Positions 34,250 to 43,778 are shown, counted from the stretch's first letter. The stretch is DNA of 64,000 nt from Beijerinckiaceae bacterium (GCA_947453205.1 CANGFT010000006.1:1-64000); one strand, 5' to 3'. Notes: generated by a model from the sequence alone, not told the origin. A program made the numbers and translations.

Positions 34250-34756
34250 ATGCCCCTTTATAAAAACGGTTCCTTCGTTCAGGACGCCTGGACCACCATC
34301 CGCGAAGGCGAGGCGATTTCGCCCGCAGGCCATGTGATCGCGCCGCTCGCCTGGTGGCAGGCCGAGCGTCAGGCCTTCGATCAGTCCCATGTGCCGATCG
34401 GCGTGCTCATCGAGCCCGGCGCCTCGATCGACGATTTCATCGCCGACCTGCCGCGCCTTGCGGTGATCGCTCTGGTGATTCCGAAGTTTCAGGATGGCCG
34501 CCCCTATTCCATGGCCCGCCTGCTGCGGGAGCGCCATGGCTACAAGGGCGAAGTGCGGGCGACGGGCGAAGTGCTGATCGACCAGATCCAGCCCATGCTG
34601 CGCTGCGGCTTCGATGCTTTCGAGATCACCGATCCCATCACGCAGGCTGCGCTTGAGGCGGGCCGCATTCCCGGCGTCGCCCATTTCTACCAGCCCGGCG
34701 TCAACGAGGCGCCGCAGCCGGGCGCGCGGCCATGGCTGCGGCAGGCCGGGCGCTGA
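34250..34756 (+). CDS. DUF934 protein of the sulfite reductase operon
   Basis: The 168-residue protein matches DUF934: MPLYKNGSFVQDAW start, IEPGASIDDFIADLPRLAVIAL, and FQDGRPYSMARLLRERHGYKGE, then FDAFEITD. Such genes accompany cysI and cysH in many proteobacteria and are presumed accessory to sulfate assimilation. It lies 11 bases after cysI. The usual next gene cysH is absent here; the strand switches instead. Cytosolic. Confidence 0.87.
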   Translation: MPLYKNGSFVQDAWTTIREGEAISPAGHVIAPLAWWQAERQAFDQSHVPIGVLIEPGASIDDFIADLPRLAVIALVIPKFQDGRPYSMARLLRERHGYKGEVRATGEVLIDQIQPMLRCGFDAFEITDPITQAALEAGRIPGVAHFYQPGVNEAPQPGARPWLRQAGR

Positions 34757-34765
34757 AGCCGCCCC

Positions 34766-35122
34766 TCAGGCGCGGCAGCCCTCGCGCAGGCGCTCATGGG
34801 CGGGCAGTTTGAAAGACGCCTTTTCGAGGGCGTCCGCGAGCAAGCCAAGCTCACTGGCGATGCGAAACTCGAGAATGAAATGGAGACCCGCAAGAATGGG
34901 CATGTCCACGCCTCGCAAAAGGGTGGACAGGCGGCTCCAGTCGCGTGAATGAGCTGACCGGGCGAAGACCTGAACGGATTGGGCCACATATTCGCCCGAG
35001 GCCAGACCGCGCTGCTGGGCGCGCAGCTTCACTTCATGGGCGAGATCGGGCCCGATGGAATGGATCGCAGCTTCCGCGACCTTGGCGTGTGAACAGGACC
35101 GGATCAATTCGGCGACCAGCAT
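34766..35122 (-). CDS. hypothetical protein, 118 residues
   Basis: The ATG follows AGGGGGAAG by five bases. The protein is mainly helical, with HEVKLRAQQRGLASGEYVAQSVQVFAR in the middle, which resembles the hydrophobic heptads of small ribbon-helix-helix or helical-bundle proteins. No signal peptide and no family recognised. It is convergent with the sulfite reductase operon and lies 51 bases upstream of otsA's end on the opposite side, so it is probably independent. Confidence 0.55.
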   Translation of the reverse strand: MLVAELIRSCSHAKVAEAAIHSIGPDLAHEVKLRAQQRGLASGEYVAQSVQVFARSAHSRDWSRLSTLLRGVDMPILAGLHFILEFRIASELGLLADALEKASFKLPAHERLREGCRA

Positions 35123-35173
35123 GTCGCTTCCCCCTTGACGTTTCATCCATAGAAGCGGGCAGGCTTTCGTTGG

Positions 35174-36562
35174 TCATGCGCTCATCGCCAGGACATTGTC
35201 CTGCGTGAGCGCCTCGATGAAATCCTGCCGCCACTTGTGAACGTCGAAGGCTCTCAAATGTTGCAGCATCGGTTCGAATCTTGCGATCCTTTCCTCACGC
35301 GGCATTTCAAAAGCCGTGCGCAGGGCATGGACCACGCCATCAATGTCATAGGGATTGACCTGCAGCGCGCCGCGCAATTCGCGCGCTGACCCCGCAAAGC
35401 GCGAGAGCACGAGCACGCCGGGATCGCGGGGATCCTGCGAGGCGACATATTCCTTCGAGACAAGATTCATTCCGTCGCGCAGGGGCGTCACGACGCCGAC
35501 GCGCGCAGCGCGGTAGAGATGGGCGAGCGTGGCGCGGCCGATGGATTTGTTGATGTAACGCACGGGCGCCCAGTCGATGTCGCCAAACTTGCCATTGACG
35601 CGCCCGGCGGCCTCCGCAACCTCGCGGTTGATCTCCGCATATTCGGGGATCGCCTCGCGGGTCGTGGGCGCGATCTGCAGGGCGGTGAAGCGGTTGTGAT
35701 ATTGGGGATAGAGTTCAAGAAAGCGGCCGATGGCCTCGATCCGCTGCGGAATGCCCTTGGAATAATCCAGCCGGTCCACGCTCAAAGCCAGAGCGCGGCC
35801 TTGCAGCGAGGCCTCCAGCCGCCTTGCGATGGAGGATTTCGGCGCTTCGGCGAAATGGATGAACTCCTTCGTGTCGATGCTGATGGGAAAAACCCCAAGA
35901 CGGCATGATCGACCAAAGGCGTCGATCATGCAGCCCTCGACATTGATGTTCATCTCCTCCTTCAGATAGGCGATGAAGTTGTCCATGAAGGGCTTCGTCT
36001 GGAAGCCCACGAGATCATAATTGATGAGATTGACCGCAAGGCGCGAATGATTGGGCAGGATGGCGAAGAGTTCGGGCGCTGGCCAGGGGATATGCAGAAA
36101 AAAGCCGATCCGGTTCTTCACGCCCCGCGCGCGCAAGTCCGACGCCAGGGGGATAAGGTGATAATCATGCACCCAGATGATGTCGTCGGGCCGCAACATC
36201 GGCGCGAGGATGCGCGCGAAGATCTGATTGACCCGGTTGTAGCCCGCCATGTCCCGCCGAGCGAATTCGGTCAGGCCGGGGCGATGGTGAAACAAAGGCC
36301 AAAGGGCCCGATTGGCGAAGCCGTTGTAATATTCCTCCGCATCGCGCGGGGTGAGGTCGACGGTGACATAATCGACATTGCGCCAGCGCGTCGTCTCAGC
36401 CGTGGGCTCCACATCCGCGCCCTCGCGCACAGCCCCGCTCCACCCCAGCCAGACGCCGCCGCTTTTCTCCAGCGCGTCTCGCACGGCCACGCTCAAACCA
36501 CCGGACGTATAGCGGTCGCCGGGCTTGGGAACGCGGTTTGAAACGGCGATGAGTCTGGGCAC
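35174..36562 (-). CDS. otsA: alpha,alpha-trehalose-phosphate synthase (UDP-forming)
   Basis: The 462-residue GT20 glycosyltransferase makes trehalose 6-phosphate from UDP-glucose and glucose 6-phosphate. Motifs are [52 protein letters not shown] and [20 protein letters not shown] start is preferred because GGGGAGG precedes it; an upstream TTG has no such site. It is the last gene of a three-gene trehalose operon and lies 29 bases after the GH15 gene. Confidence 0.93.
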   Translation of the reverse strand: MPRLIAVSNRVPKPGDRYTSGGLSVAVRDALEKSGGVWLGWSGAVREGADVEPTAETTRWRNVDYVTVDLTPRDAEEYYNGFANRALWPLFHHRPGLTEFARRDMAGYNRVNQIFARILAPMLRPDDIIWVHDYHLIPLASDLRARGVKNRIGFFLHIPWPAPELFAILPNHSRLAVNLINYDLVGFQTKPFMDNFIAYLKEEMNINVEGCMIDAFGRSCRLGVFPISIDTKEFIHFAEAPKSSIARRLEASLQGRALALSVDRLDYSKGIPQRIEAIGRFLELYPQYHNRFTALQIAPTTREAIPEYAEINREVAEAAGRVNGKFGDIDWAPVRYINKSIGRATLAHLYRAARVGVVTPLRDGMNLVSKEYVASQDPRDPGVLVLSRFAGSARELRGALQVNPYDIDGVVHALRTAFEMPREERIARFEPMLQHLRAFDVHKWRQDFIEALTQDNVLAMSA

Positions 36563-36591
36563 GGGCCTCCCCTCTCTTCTTCGGCCAAGGA

Positions 36592-38406
36592 TCAAAAAGC
36601 GTCCCGCCAGGGACGCGACAGCTTCATTGCGGAACGCACAAGACCCACCAGAGAATAGGTCTGCGGAAAGTTTCCCCAGAGTTCGCCCTTGCCCACATGC
36701 AGCCCCTCGGAGAGGAGGCCCTGGCTTGAGCGATGCGCCAGAAGCCGCTCGAACATATCGCGCGCCTCATCCAGCTTTCCCGTGGCGGCGAGCGCCTCGA
36801 CCATCCAGAAGCTGCAAATGGTGAAGGAGGTCTCCGGGGCGCCAAAATCATCACTGCGCCGATAGCGATAGACATGATCCTCTTCACGCAGGTCGCGCTC
36901 CACGGCGGCGACCGTCGCGCGGAACCTTGGATCAGCAGGCTCGATGAAGCCGAGCTCGCTCAGCAGAAGCAGACTTCCATCGAGGTGCTGGCCTTCGAAT
37001 GTGGCGACGAAAGTGTTGCGCTTTTCATTCCATGCGCGCGCCATGACGCCCGCATGAATCGTGGCGGCGCGCCGACGCCACAGTTGCGCGCGCTCTGCGA
37101 GGCCAAGTCGATGGGCGATGCGCGCCAGCCGGTCGCAAGCCGCCCAGCACATGATGCTGGATTGGGTGTGGACTTCCGTGCGGGTGCGGAACTCCCACAG
37201 GCCGGCGTCCGGCTGATCCCAGCGCCGCGCGGCCTCCTCGCCCAGTTGCTCGAGCTTGTGAAACAGGCTGGCGTCAGCGATGCGCGACAGACGTTCGTCA
37301 AAAAAGCTCTGCGCCACAGCCAGAATCACGCTGCCATAGCCATCATTCTGAATTTGGTCATAGGCCCCGTTGCCGACGCGCACCGGTCCCATGCCCCGGT
37401 AGCCTGCAAGCGCGTCTGCGGGGATCTCTTCTTCGGTGAGGACCGTTTCAAAACCGAGGCCGAATATCGGTTGCAGCGGGCCGGGCTTTGCGGCGGCGAC
37501 GATATTGGTGATGTAGCTGATGTAGCGCTCCATGGTGCGGGTCACGCTCAGCCTGTTCAGCGTCTGCACCACAAAGAACGTATCGCGCAGCCAGCAATAG
37601 CGATAATCCCAGTTGCGGCCGCTGTCAGCATATTCGGGAATCGATGTGGTGAGGGCCGCGACGATGCCGCCCGTCTCTTCGTAGCTTGATAATTTCAGGG
37701 TGATGGCGGCGCGGATCACCGCCTCCTGCCATTCGAATGGCAAGGCGAGGCGGCGTGTCCATTCCATCCAGTAATCGAGAGTCTGGTCGAACCAATCGAC
37801 GCCCATCATGTGAATGTCGCTGTCGAGCGGCTCATCGGCGCCGAGCACCATGACCAGCGGATGTTCGACGACAAATGGCGTCTCGCTCTGGATGAGGCCG
37901 ACGGGCGCGTCGGTGGTCAGGCGCAAGACCTCACCGCCCAGGACATAGCGGATGTGGTTCGAGCCTCGCGTCATCTGCGGCCCGTGACGCCCATAGCCAT
38001 GGCGCGGCTTGCAGCGGATGCGGATCCGCGGAACCCCGCTCAGCGGCTCAATGAGACGCACAATCGAGACAGGGCGAAAGATGCGGCGGAAACGGTAGAA
38101 GCGCGGGATGAAGTCGACGATGCGGATCTCGTTGCCGTTCTCATCCGCAAGGGTCGTTTCAAGCACGGCCGAGTTGCGGATGTAATGCTGACGGCTGCGC
38201 GCAAAGCCGATGAGCTCCACCTCGAACAGGCCATCGGGGGGCAAACCGGGATCCCGCAGGAGATTGCAGAAGACCGGGTCGCCGTCAAAGCGGGGAATGC
38301 AGCACCATTGGATGCGGGCGCGCCGGTCGACGAGGGCGGCGATGGCGCAATTGCCGATGACCGCAAGATCAAGGTCGGGTTGCGCGGCGCTTGCGGGCGG
38401 GCTCAC
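36592..38406 (-). CDS. glycoside hydrolase family 15 protein (glucoamylase/trehalase-like)
   Basis: The 604-residue protein has an N-terminal beta-sandwich (about 1-220; LAVIGNCAIAALVDRRARIQW is the usual start) and an (alpha/alpha)6 catalytic domain with GRNWDYRYCWLRDTFF and the later ETSFTICSFWMVEALA helix. GH15 members hydrolyse alpha-glucosidic bonds, and some bacterial ones are trehalases. No signal peptide, so cytosolic. It overlaps otsB by four bases (ATGA) and precedes otsA, implying a role in trehalose or glycogen turnover; which sugar it cleaves is not shown. Confidence 0.9.
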   Translation of the reverse strand: MSPPASAAQPDLDLAVIGNCAIAALVDRRARIQWCCIPRFDGDPVFCNLLRDPGLPPDGLFEVELIGFARSRQHYIRNSAVLETTLADENGNEIRIVDFIPRFYRFRRIFRPVSIVRLIEPLSGVPRIRIRCKPRHGYGRHGPQMTRGSNHIRYVLGGEVLRLTTDAPVGLIQSETPFVVEHPLVMVLGADEPLDSDIHMMGVDWFDQTLDYWMEWTRRLALPFEWQEAVIRAAITLKLSSYEETGGIVAALTTSIPEYADSGRNWDYRYCWLRDTFFVVQTLNRLSVTRTMERYISYITNIVAAAKPGPLQPIFGLGFETVLTEEEIPADALAGYRGMGPVRVGNGAYDQIQNDGYGSVILAVAQSFFDERLSRIADASLFHKLEQLGEEAARRWDQPDAGLWEFRTRTEVHTQSSIMCWAACDRLARIAHRLGLAERAQLWRRRAATIHAGVMARAWNEKRNTFVATFEGQHLDGSLLLLSELGFIEPADPRFRATVAAVERDLREEDHVYRYRRSDDFGAPETSFTICSFWMVEALAATGKLDEARDMFERLLAHRSSQGLLSEGLHVGKGELWGNFPQTYSLVGLVRSAMKLSRPWRDAF

Positions 38407-39185
38407 GGCAGCGCCTCGCGCAGGCGCCGCCAGAGCATCGCGCGAAGACTGGCGCAGTCGGACAAGACGAACCGCGCCTGCGTACGGGCCTCCGGGTCGC
38501 CGATGCGCACGGACAGGCCGCCCAATCCGTTCACGACTGCGAAGCCTGTTTCATCCGTGAGGTCGTCACCAAAGAAGACGGGCCTGCGGTCCTTGAAAGG
38601 CGGCGAACCCATGAGCGCGGCGATGGCGGCGCCCTTGTCATAGCGCGCGGGCTTCAACTCGACCACGAACTTGCCCTCCTGCACCGCAAGATCGTCACCC
38701 GGACCAAAGCGCAGCAGAAAGGCGAGCGTCATCGCGCCAAGCTCGGGCCTCCTGCGGTAATGCACAGCCAGCGTCGCGCCCTTGTCCTCCAGCATGAGGC
38801 CGTCGTGCGCCGCGACGAACCCGCGCACAGCCTGCCGCGCGTGGTCCATGTTGCGCGGGTCGGCGCGCCGCTCCGCGCCGCCGACGTCGCGCATCTCGGC
38901 GCCGTGCAGGCCGACGGTGGTGAGCTTCAAGGGGGAGAAAATGCGGTCGACGTCGTCAAGCCTGCGGCCGCTGACCAGCGCGACCGCACCCTGGCAGCGC
39001 ATGAGGAGACGCGCCAGCAGGGCGCGAAGATCGTCATCGCAAAACACAGCGTCAGGCTCGGGCTTGATCTCCAGCAGCGTGCCGTCGACATCGAAGAACA
39101 GCGCCGCCGCCTCCAGCGCAGGCAAGGCGGCCTCGACAGGGCCCGACGCGCGCGCATCTTTGGTTGTGGCGAGGGAGCATGTCAT
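38403..39185 (-). CDS. otsB: trehalose-phosphatase
   Basis: The 260-residue HAD-fold enzyme dephosphorylates trehalose 6-phosphate. Motifs are LFFDVDGTLLEI (motif I with two Asp), VALVSGR (motif II), the ELKPARYDKGAAI Lys (motif III) and FFGDDLTDETGF (motif IV). It is first in the operon and its stop overlaps the GH15 start. The MTCSL start was chosen; five more codons are possible. Confidence 0.93.
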   Translation of the reverse strand: MTCSLATTKDARASGPVEAALPALEAAALFFDVDGTLLEIKPEPDAVFCDDDLRALLARLLMRCQGAVALVSGRRLDDVDRIFSPLKLTTVGLHGAEMRDVGGAERRADPRNMDHARQAVRGFVAAHDGLMLEDKGATLAVHYRRRPELGAMTLAFLLRFGPGDDLAVQEGKFVVELKPARYDKGAAIAALMGSPPFKDRRPVFFGDDLTDETGFAVVNGLGGLSVRIGDPEARTQARFVLSDCASLRAMLWRRLREALP

Positions 39186-39258
39186 CACGGCCGGGGGCAA
39201 CCATCATCGAGGGCTCATCACCAACGCCCATGTCCCCCTCAGTTTCCCCTCAAGCCGC

Positions 39259-39289
39259 AAAAAAGGAGCGCTGATCGCCCAGCGCCCCC
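39259..39289 (-). terminator. terminator of the HbpS/GlcG-like gene
   Basis: On the minus strand GGGGGCGCTG-GGCGAT-CAGCGCTCC forms an 8-9 bp stem with one G-T pair, followed by TTTTTTG. Confidence 0.75.
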
Positions 39290-39312
39290 CATGATCGCGA
39301 TGGCGGCTTCGA

Positions 39313-39744
39313 TCAGCCGGGATCGGCCACGAAGCCAGCGATCTTGATCGCCTCGACGGCGGCGGCCTCGTCATTATCGGAGGTGTCGCCGGACACGCCG
39401 ATCGCGCCGATGATCTTCTTGTTGGCGTCACGGATCATCACGCCGCCGGGCACCGGAACAATGTTGCCGTCGGCCAGGCCGTTCAGCGCGCTGACGAAAT
39501 GGGGACGCTCGGCGGCCATGTTGTTCAGGCGGCGCGACGGCATGCCGAACGCGACGGCGCCATAGGCTTTGCCATAGGCCACGCGCCAGCGCATGAAGGT
39601 CGTGCCGTCTTCACTGCCGGCGGCGCGCAGCGATCCGTCAGCGTCCAGCACCACGACGGCCATGGGGTTGAAGGAATGGGCGCGGCAATGGGCCAGCGTA
39701 TCGGCGAGCAGCTTCTGCGCCACAGCATAAGACAATCCGGACAT
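39313..39744 (-). CDS. HbpS/GlcG (DUF336) family heme-binding-like protein
   Basis: The 143-residue protein has the family pattern: NPMAVVVLDADGSLRAAGSED, ARVAYGKAYGAVAFGMPS-like helix, and VPGGVMIRD followed by KKIIGAIGVSGDTSDNDEAAA. Members include GlcG and the heme-degrading HbpS; many are untested. No signal peptide. It lies between the trehalose operon and an aldolase gene, on its own with a terminator. A weak link to glycolate or redox metabolism is only family-level knowledge. Confidence 0.85.
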   Translation of the reverse strand: MSGLSYAVAQKLLADTLAHCRAHSFNPMAVVVLDADGSLRAAGSEDGTTFMRWRVAYGKAYGAVAFGMPSRRLNNMAAERPHFVSALNGLADGNIVPVPGGVMIRDANKKIIGAIGVSGDTSDNDEAAAVEAIKIAGFVADPG

Positions 39745-39831
39745 GGTATCTCCCTTTGTTGACCTTCGCGCTGAGCATTCGCAAGGCGAAGGGCTCTCGT
39801 CAACCCGCCGGTCAAATGTTAATTCTGGCGC

Positions 39832-40491
39832 ATGCAGTATATAGAGCTCCGCCAAGACTTGATCGCGCAAGCGCGCTCCCTCACCGCGCTGGGCCTCTCG
39901 CAGGGAACCTCCGGCAATCTCAGCGCGCGCGTGGGCGAGGCCATGCTCATCACGCCGAGCGGCATTCCCTATGAGGCGCTGACGCCTGCTTCGCTGGCGC
40001 TCATGCCGCTTGACGGCGCCGGCGCCTTTGCGGGGCCGCTGAAGCCCTCGAGCGAATGGCGCTTTCACCTCGACATTTTCCGCGCGCGGCCGGATGTCGG
40101 CGCCATCGTCCACGCCCATTCCACCTACGCCACGGTCCTGTCGATCCTGCGCCGCCCCATCAAGGCCGTGCATTACATAATCGCGGCCTTGGGCGGCCCT
40201 GAGATCGCCTGCACGGATTACGCGCCCTTCGGCACGCAGGCGCTTTCGGATCTCGTGATCGCCGGCCTGGGGCCCCGCCACGGCGTGCTTCTTGGCAACC
40301 ACGGCATGATCGCCACCGGCGCGGATCTGGCGCAAGCGATGCACCGCGCCGTGGAGCTTGAGACGCTCGCGCGGCAGAGCTATCTGGCGGGTCTTGCGGG
40401 GACGCCCGTGATCCTGCCCGACGACGAGATCATGCGCTGCGTCGAGCGTTTCAAAACCTATGGCCCGAACGCGGGGGATGGCGAGGCCTGA
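39832..40491 (+). CDS. class II aldolase/adducin family protein
   Basis: The 219-residue protein is a zinc-dependent aldolase of the fuculose-phosphate type. SQGTSGNLSARVGEA and ITPSGIPYEALTP bind the phosphate, IVHAHSTYATVLS contributes two zinc His ligands, and LLGNHGMIATG the later His. Members cleave L-fuculose or L-ribulose phosphate and related sugars; methylthioribulose-phosphate dehydratase is a relative. The substrate is unknown. A weak terminator overlaps the end. Confidence 0.88.
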   Translation: MQYIELRQDLIAQARSLTALGLSQGTSGNLSARVGEAMLITPSGIPYEALTPASLALMPLDGAGAFAGPLKPSSEWRFHLDIFRARPDVGAIVHAHSTYATVLSILRRPIKAVHYIIAALGGPEIACTDYAPFGTQALSDLVIAGLGPRHGVLLGNHGMIATGADLAQAMHRAVELETLARQSYLAGLAGTPVILPDDEIMRCVERFKTYGPNAGDGEA

Positions 40492-40502
40492 GCGGCCCCG
40501 CC
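40480..40502 (+). terminator. weak terminator between convergent aldolase and gloA genes
   Basis: GGCGAGGCC and GGCCCCGCC form a 9-bp stem with one mismatch around the stop codon of the aldolase gene, followed by TTTCTCCC. Confidence 0.4.
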
Positions 40503-40510
40503 TTTCTCCC

Positions 40511-40951
40511 TCACCACACGCCCGTGTTGGGCATGGAGGCCCAGGGCTCCTGCGGCGGCAGGGCCTCGCCCTTCTGCAAAAGCTCAATGGAGATATTGTC
40601 AGGCGAGCGGATGAAGGCCATGCGGCCTTCGCGCGGGGGGCGGTTGATGGTCACGCCCGCCTTCATCAAACGGTCGCATAAGTCGTAGATGTCATCGACT
40701 TCATAGGCGAGGTGGCCGAAATTGCGGCCGCCCGCATAGGTCTCGGGATCCCAGTTGTAGGTCAACTCCACGAGGGGCGCCCGGCGCTCGGCGCCGGAGG
40801 CGACGTCTTCGGGGGCGGCCAGAAAGATCAGGGTGAAGCGGCCCTGCTGGCTTTCCACGCGCCGGACCTCCTGCAGGCCAAGCTTGTGGCAATAGAAGTC
40901 CAGGGCCTCGTCGATATTGGCCACGCGGACCATGGTGTGCAGATAACGCAT
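40511..40951 (-). CDS. gloA: lactoylglutathione lyase (glyoxalase I)
   Basis: The 146-residue enzyme converts the hemithioacetal of methylglyoxal and glutathione to S-lactoylglutathione. Metal ligands are visible in order: His5 (RYLHTMVRV), the Glu in VELTYNWD, the His in [13 protein letters not shown] and the Glu in SIELLQKGE. Length fits the single-domain nickel-type bacterial enzyme. Cytosolic. No glyoxalase II gene in the window. Confidence 0.93.
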   Translation of the reverse strand: MRYLHTMVRVANIDEALDFYCHKLGLQEVRRVESQQGRFTLIFLAAPEDVASGAERRAPLVELTYNWDPETYAGGRNFGHLAYEVDDIYDLCDRLMKAGVTINRPPREGRMAFIRSPDNISIELLQKGEALPPQEPWASMPNTGVW

Positions 40952-41048
40952 CGCTCATTCTCCGGTCATTCCGCTGAGCATATCTCGACTTTTTGAGTCG
41001 CGCCCGCAACACTTTCAAGATAGGTCTCGCCCGCCCCTCCAACCCGGC

Positions 41049-42437
41049 ATGCTCATGACCGACGCAGACGCCCTCAAGGAAAAGGCAGCCCTCGCCTCCA
41101 TCACGGCGAGCGCCCTCCTGACGCTCGGCAAGCTGGTCGCGGGCCTGTTTTCCGGGTCGCTGGCGCTGCTCTCCGAGGCGGGGCATGGATTGCTCGACAC
41201 GGGCGCGACCATGCTCACCTATTTCGCGGTTCGCGCCTCGGGCAAGCCCGCGGACGAGGAGCATCACTACGGCCACGGCAAGGTGGAGGCGGTCGCGGCC
41301 CTCGCTGAAACCGGCCTGCTGATCGTTCTGGCCATCTATGTTCTGGTGGAGGCTGTGCGGCGCCTCTTGGGCCATATGGCCGAACCCGTCGAGGCGACCT
41401 GGCCGGTCTTTGCGGTGCTGGTGATTTCGATTGTGGTGGATCTGGTGCGCTGGCGCTCGCTCAGCGCCATAGCCGAGCAGACCAGGAGCGATGCGCTGGC
41501 TGCGGACGCGCTGCATTTCTCCAGCGATCTGGTCGCCTCTGTCTGCGTGCTGCTGGGCCTCGTGGCCTCTCGTTACGGCTATCAGCAGGGAGACGCGCTG
41601 GCGGCGGTGGGCGTATCGGTCTTCATCGCCATAGCGGGCTACCGGCTGGGGCGACGGACCATAGACACGCTGGTGGACGCCGCCCCCAAGGGCCTCGCCG
41701 ACCAGATCCGCGCCAGCGTCGGCGCCGTGGCGGGCGTCGCCATGGTGGACAGCGTGCGGCTGCGCCCCGCCGGATCTCAGGTGCTGGGCGAAGTGGGGAT
41801 CATGGTGCCCCGCAGCATGCCGCTGGAGCGGGTGGCGAGCGTCAAGCAGGCGGTGAGCGCGGCCATCGCCCTGGTCTCGCCGGAGGCCAATGTCACGATC
41901 ACCGCCAACCCCATCGCGCTGGACGACGAGAGCGCGCTGGAGCTGGTGCTGCTCATCGCCGCCCGGCGCAGGCTGGCGATCCACCATGTCACCGTGCAGG
42001 ACGTGAACGGCGCCAAGGCGGTGAGCCTTGATCTGGAGCTGGACGGGCGCATGACGCTTGGCCGGGCCCATGAAATCGCCACCTCGCTCGAGGAGGCCAT
42101 CGAGGCGGAGCTGGGGCCGGGCGTCGAGGTGGAGACCCATGTGGAGCCGCTGGAGGCCGCCGAACTCAGCGGCCGCGACGCTCCCCTGGAGAAGGCGCAG
42201 GCCATTGAAGCGGTGCTGGCGGAGGCCGCGAGAGATGGGGGCGTCATCAGCGACGTCCATGATGTGCGCGTGCGCGAGACGCTGAGCGGGCTGGTCGTGA
42301 ACTACCACTGCCGCGCCGATCAGAGCCTCACCGTCGATCAGGTCCACGAAGCCGTGGACAAGCTGGACCGCCGCGCCCGGCTCGCGGAGCCCGCGATTTC
42401 GCGCATCGTCGGCCACGCCGAGCCCGCCGGGCACTGA
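41049..42437 (+). CDS. cation diffusion facilitator with three C-terminal domains
   Basis: The 462-residue protein begins with the six-helix CDF transporter unit (about 1-205): HGLLD in helix 2 and HFSSD in helix 5 provide the HxxxD metal site, with EEHHYGHGKVEA between. The cytoplasmic part is unusually long. I see three successive ferredoxin-like CTD units starting near 213 (GLADQIRASVGAV), 300 (LELVLLIAARR) and 383 (APLEKAQAIEAVL), where most CDF proteins have one. It exports zinc, iron, cobalt or manganese in exchange for protons; the ion is not decided. Confidence 0.88.
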   Translation: MLMTDADALKEKAALASITASALLTLGKLVAGLFSGSLALLSEAGHGLLDTGATMLTYFAVRASGKPADEEHHYGHGKVEAVAALAETGLLIVLAIYVLVEAVRRLLGHMAEPVEATWPVFAVLVISIVVDLVRWRSLSAIAEQTRSDALAADALHFSSDLVASVCVLLGLVASRYGYQQGDALAAVGVSVFIAIAGYRLGRRTIDTLVDAAPKGLADQIRASVGAVAGVAMVDSVRLRPAGSQVLGEVGIMVPRSMPLERVASVKQAVSAAIALVSPEANVTITANPIALDDESALELVLLIAARRRLAIHHVTVQDVNGAKAVSLDLELDGRMTLGRAHEIATSLEEAIEAELGPGVEVETHVEPLEAAELSGRDAPLEKAQAIEAVLAEAARDGGVISDVHDVRVRETLSGLVVNYHCRADQSLTVDQVHEAVDKLDRRARLAEPAISRIVGHAEPAGH

Positions 42438-42512
42438 GGCGCGCCCTGACATTGTTCAGCGCGGGTGAATTGCGGTAGGACGTTGGGCGCCATTGCGATT
42501 CACGAGAACCAC

Positions 42513-43721
42513 ATGACAACGATCAAATCGCGCCCCTTCCTCATTCTGATCGCCGGATTTCTGGTGCTGTTCATCGGCGGCGGCGCGCGGCTCGCCATTG
42601 GCCTCACGCTGAAGCCCATGGTGGAAGAGCTGGGTTGGGGGCGCAGCGAGCTCGGCGTCACCGTCGCCGTGTTTCAGGTCGTCACCGCCATCGCCATGTT
42701 CTACGCGGGCAAGGTCGCCGACAGCATGAGCCTGCGCCTGATTCTGGGCGGGGGCGTGGCGCTGGGCGGGCTCACCATCGGCGCCATGTGCCTCGTCACC
42801 GAGCCCTGGCACGCGCTGGTTCTCTACGGCGTCGCCTTCGCGATCGGCAACGGGGTCGCCGCGACCACGCCAGTGGCGGTGATGGTGACCCGCGCCTACC
42901 CCCACAAGGCCGGCATGGCCAACGCCATCGCTCTGGGCGGCATGAGCGTCGGCCAGCTTGTCGTGGTGGCGGTGCTGGCGGCGGTCATGGTCAGCATCGG
43001 CTGGCGCTCGGTCTATATCTGGGTCGGCGTCGCCCATTTCGTGCTGATTCCCCTCATCCTGGCCGCCGTGCCCGGCAAGGCGGCGGCGGCACAGGCCCGC
43101 AGCGCCGCCGCGCAGCACGGCATGACCCTGCGCGAGGCCTCGCGGACCAAACAGTTCTGGCTTCTGATCGGGATTTTCGCGATCTGCGGCTTTGACGACT
43201 TCTTCGTCACGACCCATGTGGTCGCCTTCGCGCAGGACCGGGGGCTGGACGCCTATATGGCGGGCAACCTGCTGGCGGTGATGGGGATCACCGGCCTTGT
43301 CGGCGTGATCCTCGCCGGCGGCTGGGGCGACAGATCCGGCCCCATCGCGCCGACCCTCGCAAGCTTCGTGGCGCGTGTGGCGGTCTTCGGCCTCGTGACG
43401 GTCGACCAATCGCCCCTGTCGGTGCTGATCTTCGCGCTGGTCTTCGGCGTGACCTTTCTGGCCACGGCGCCGCTCACGGTTCTGTTCATCCGCGACAGTT
43501 TCGGCACCCGCAACCTTGGCGCCATCGGCGGGCTGATCGTGATGGTCCATCACATGTGCGGGGGATTTGGGGCCTATCTCGGCGCTGCGCTTTTTGACGT
43601 CACCGGCGACTATGACCTCGTTTTCATCATCATGTGCGTGGCCTCCTTCGCCGCCGCGCTCTTCACCTGGGCGCTTTCGGCGGCGGGGCCTGCGGATCCG
43701 TCTTTGGCGGCTCGCAAATAA
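42513..43721 (+). CDS. MFS transporter (monocarboxylate/oxalate-formate antiporter-like)
   Basis: The 402-residue inner-membrane protein has twelve predicted helices. The pattern GARLAIGLTLKPMVEELGW near the N-terminus and the GGWGDRSG motif between helices 8 and 9 fit the OFA/MCT-like MFS branch. The C-terminal half has GTRNLGAIGGLIVMVHHMCG followed by GFGAYLGAALFD, also typical there. Substrate unknown, probably a small organic acid. The start is at the first Met with a credible spacing; no operon partner. Confidence 0.85.
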   Translation: MTTIKSRPFLILIAGFLVLFIGGGARLAIGLTLKPMVEELGWGRSELGVTVAVFQVVTAIAMFYAGKVADSMSLRLILGGGVALGGLTIGAMCLVTEPWHALVLYGVAFAIGNGVAATTPVAVMVTRAYPHKAGMANAIALGGMSVGQLVVVAVLAAVMVSIGWRSVYIWVGVAHFVLIPLILAAVPGKAAAAQARSAAAQHGMTLREASRTKQFWLLIGIFAICGFDDFFVTTHVVAFAQDRGLDAYMAGNLLAVMGITGLVGVILAGGWGDRSGPIAPTLASFVARVAVFGLVTVDQSPLSVLIFALVFGVTFLATAPLTVLFIRDSFGTRNLGAIGGLIVMVHHMCGGFGAYLGAALFDVTGDYDLVFIIMCVASFAAALFTWALSAAGPADPSLAARK

Positions 43722-43737
43722 TTGCGCAAACGGGAGC

Positions 43738-43778
43738 TTGACCGTTCCTATCACTCTTGTTAGTGAATATTCACTCAC
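43738..43778 (+). promoter_or_regulatory. promoter with overlapping TetR-type operator
   Basis: TTGACC and TAGTGA are separated by 17 bases. The -10 box lies within TTAGTGAATATTCACTCA (43760-43777), an 18-bp near-perfect palindrome centred on ATAT. This resembles FadR/TetR-type acyl-CoA-responsive operators (TGAATGA..TCATTCA). The TetR gene two places downstream is the likely ligand-controlled repressor. Binding would block RNA polymerase. Confidence 0.65.
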
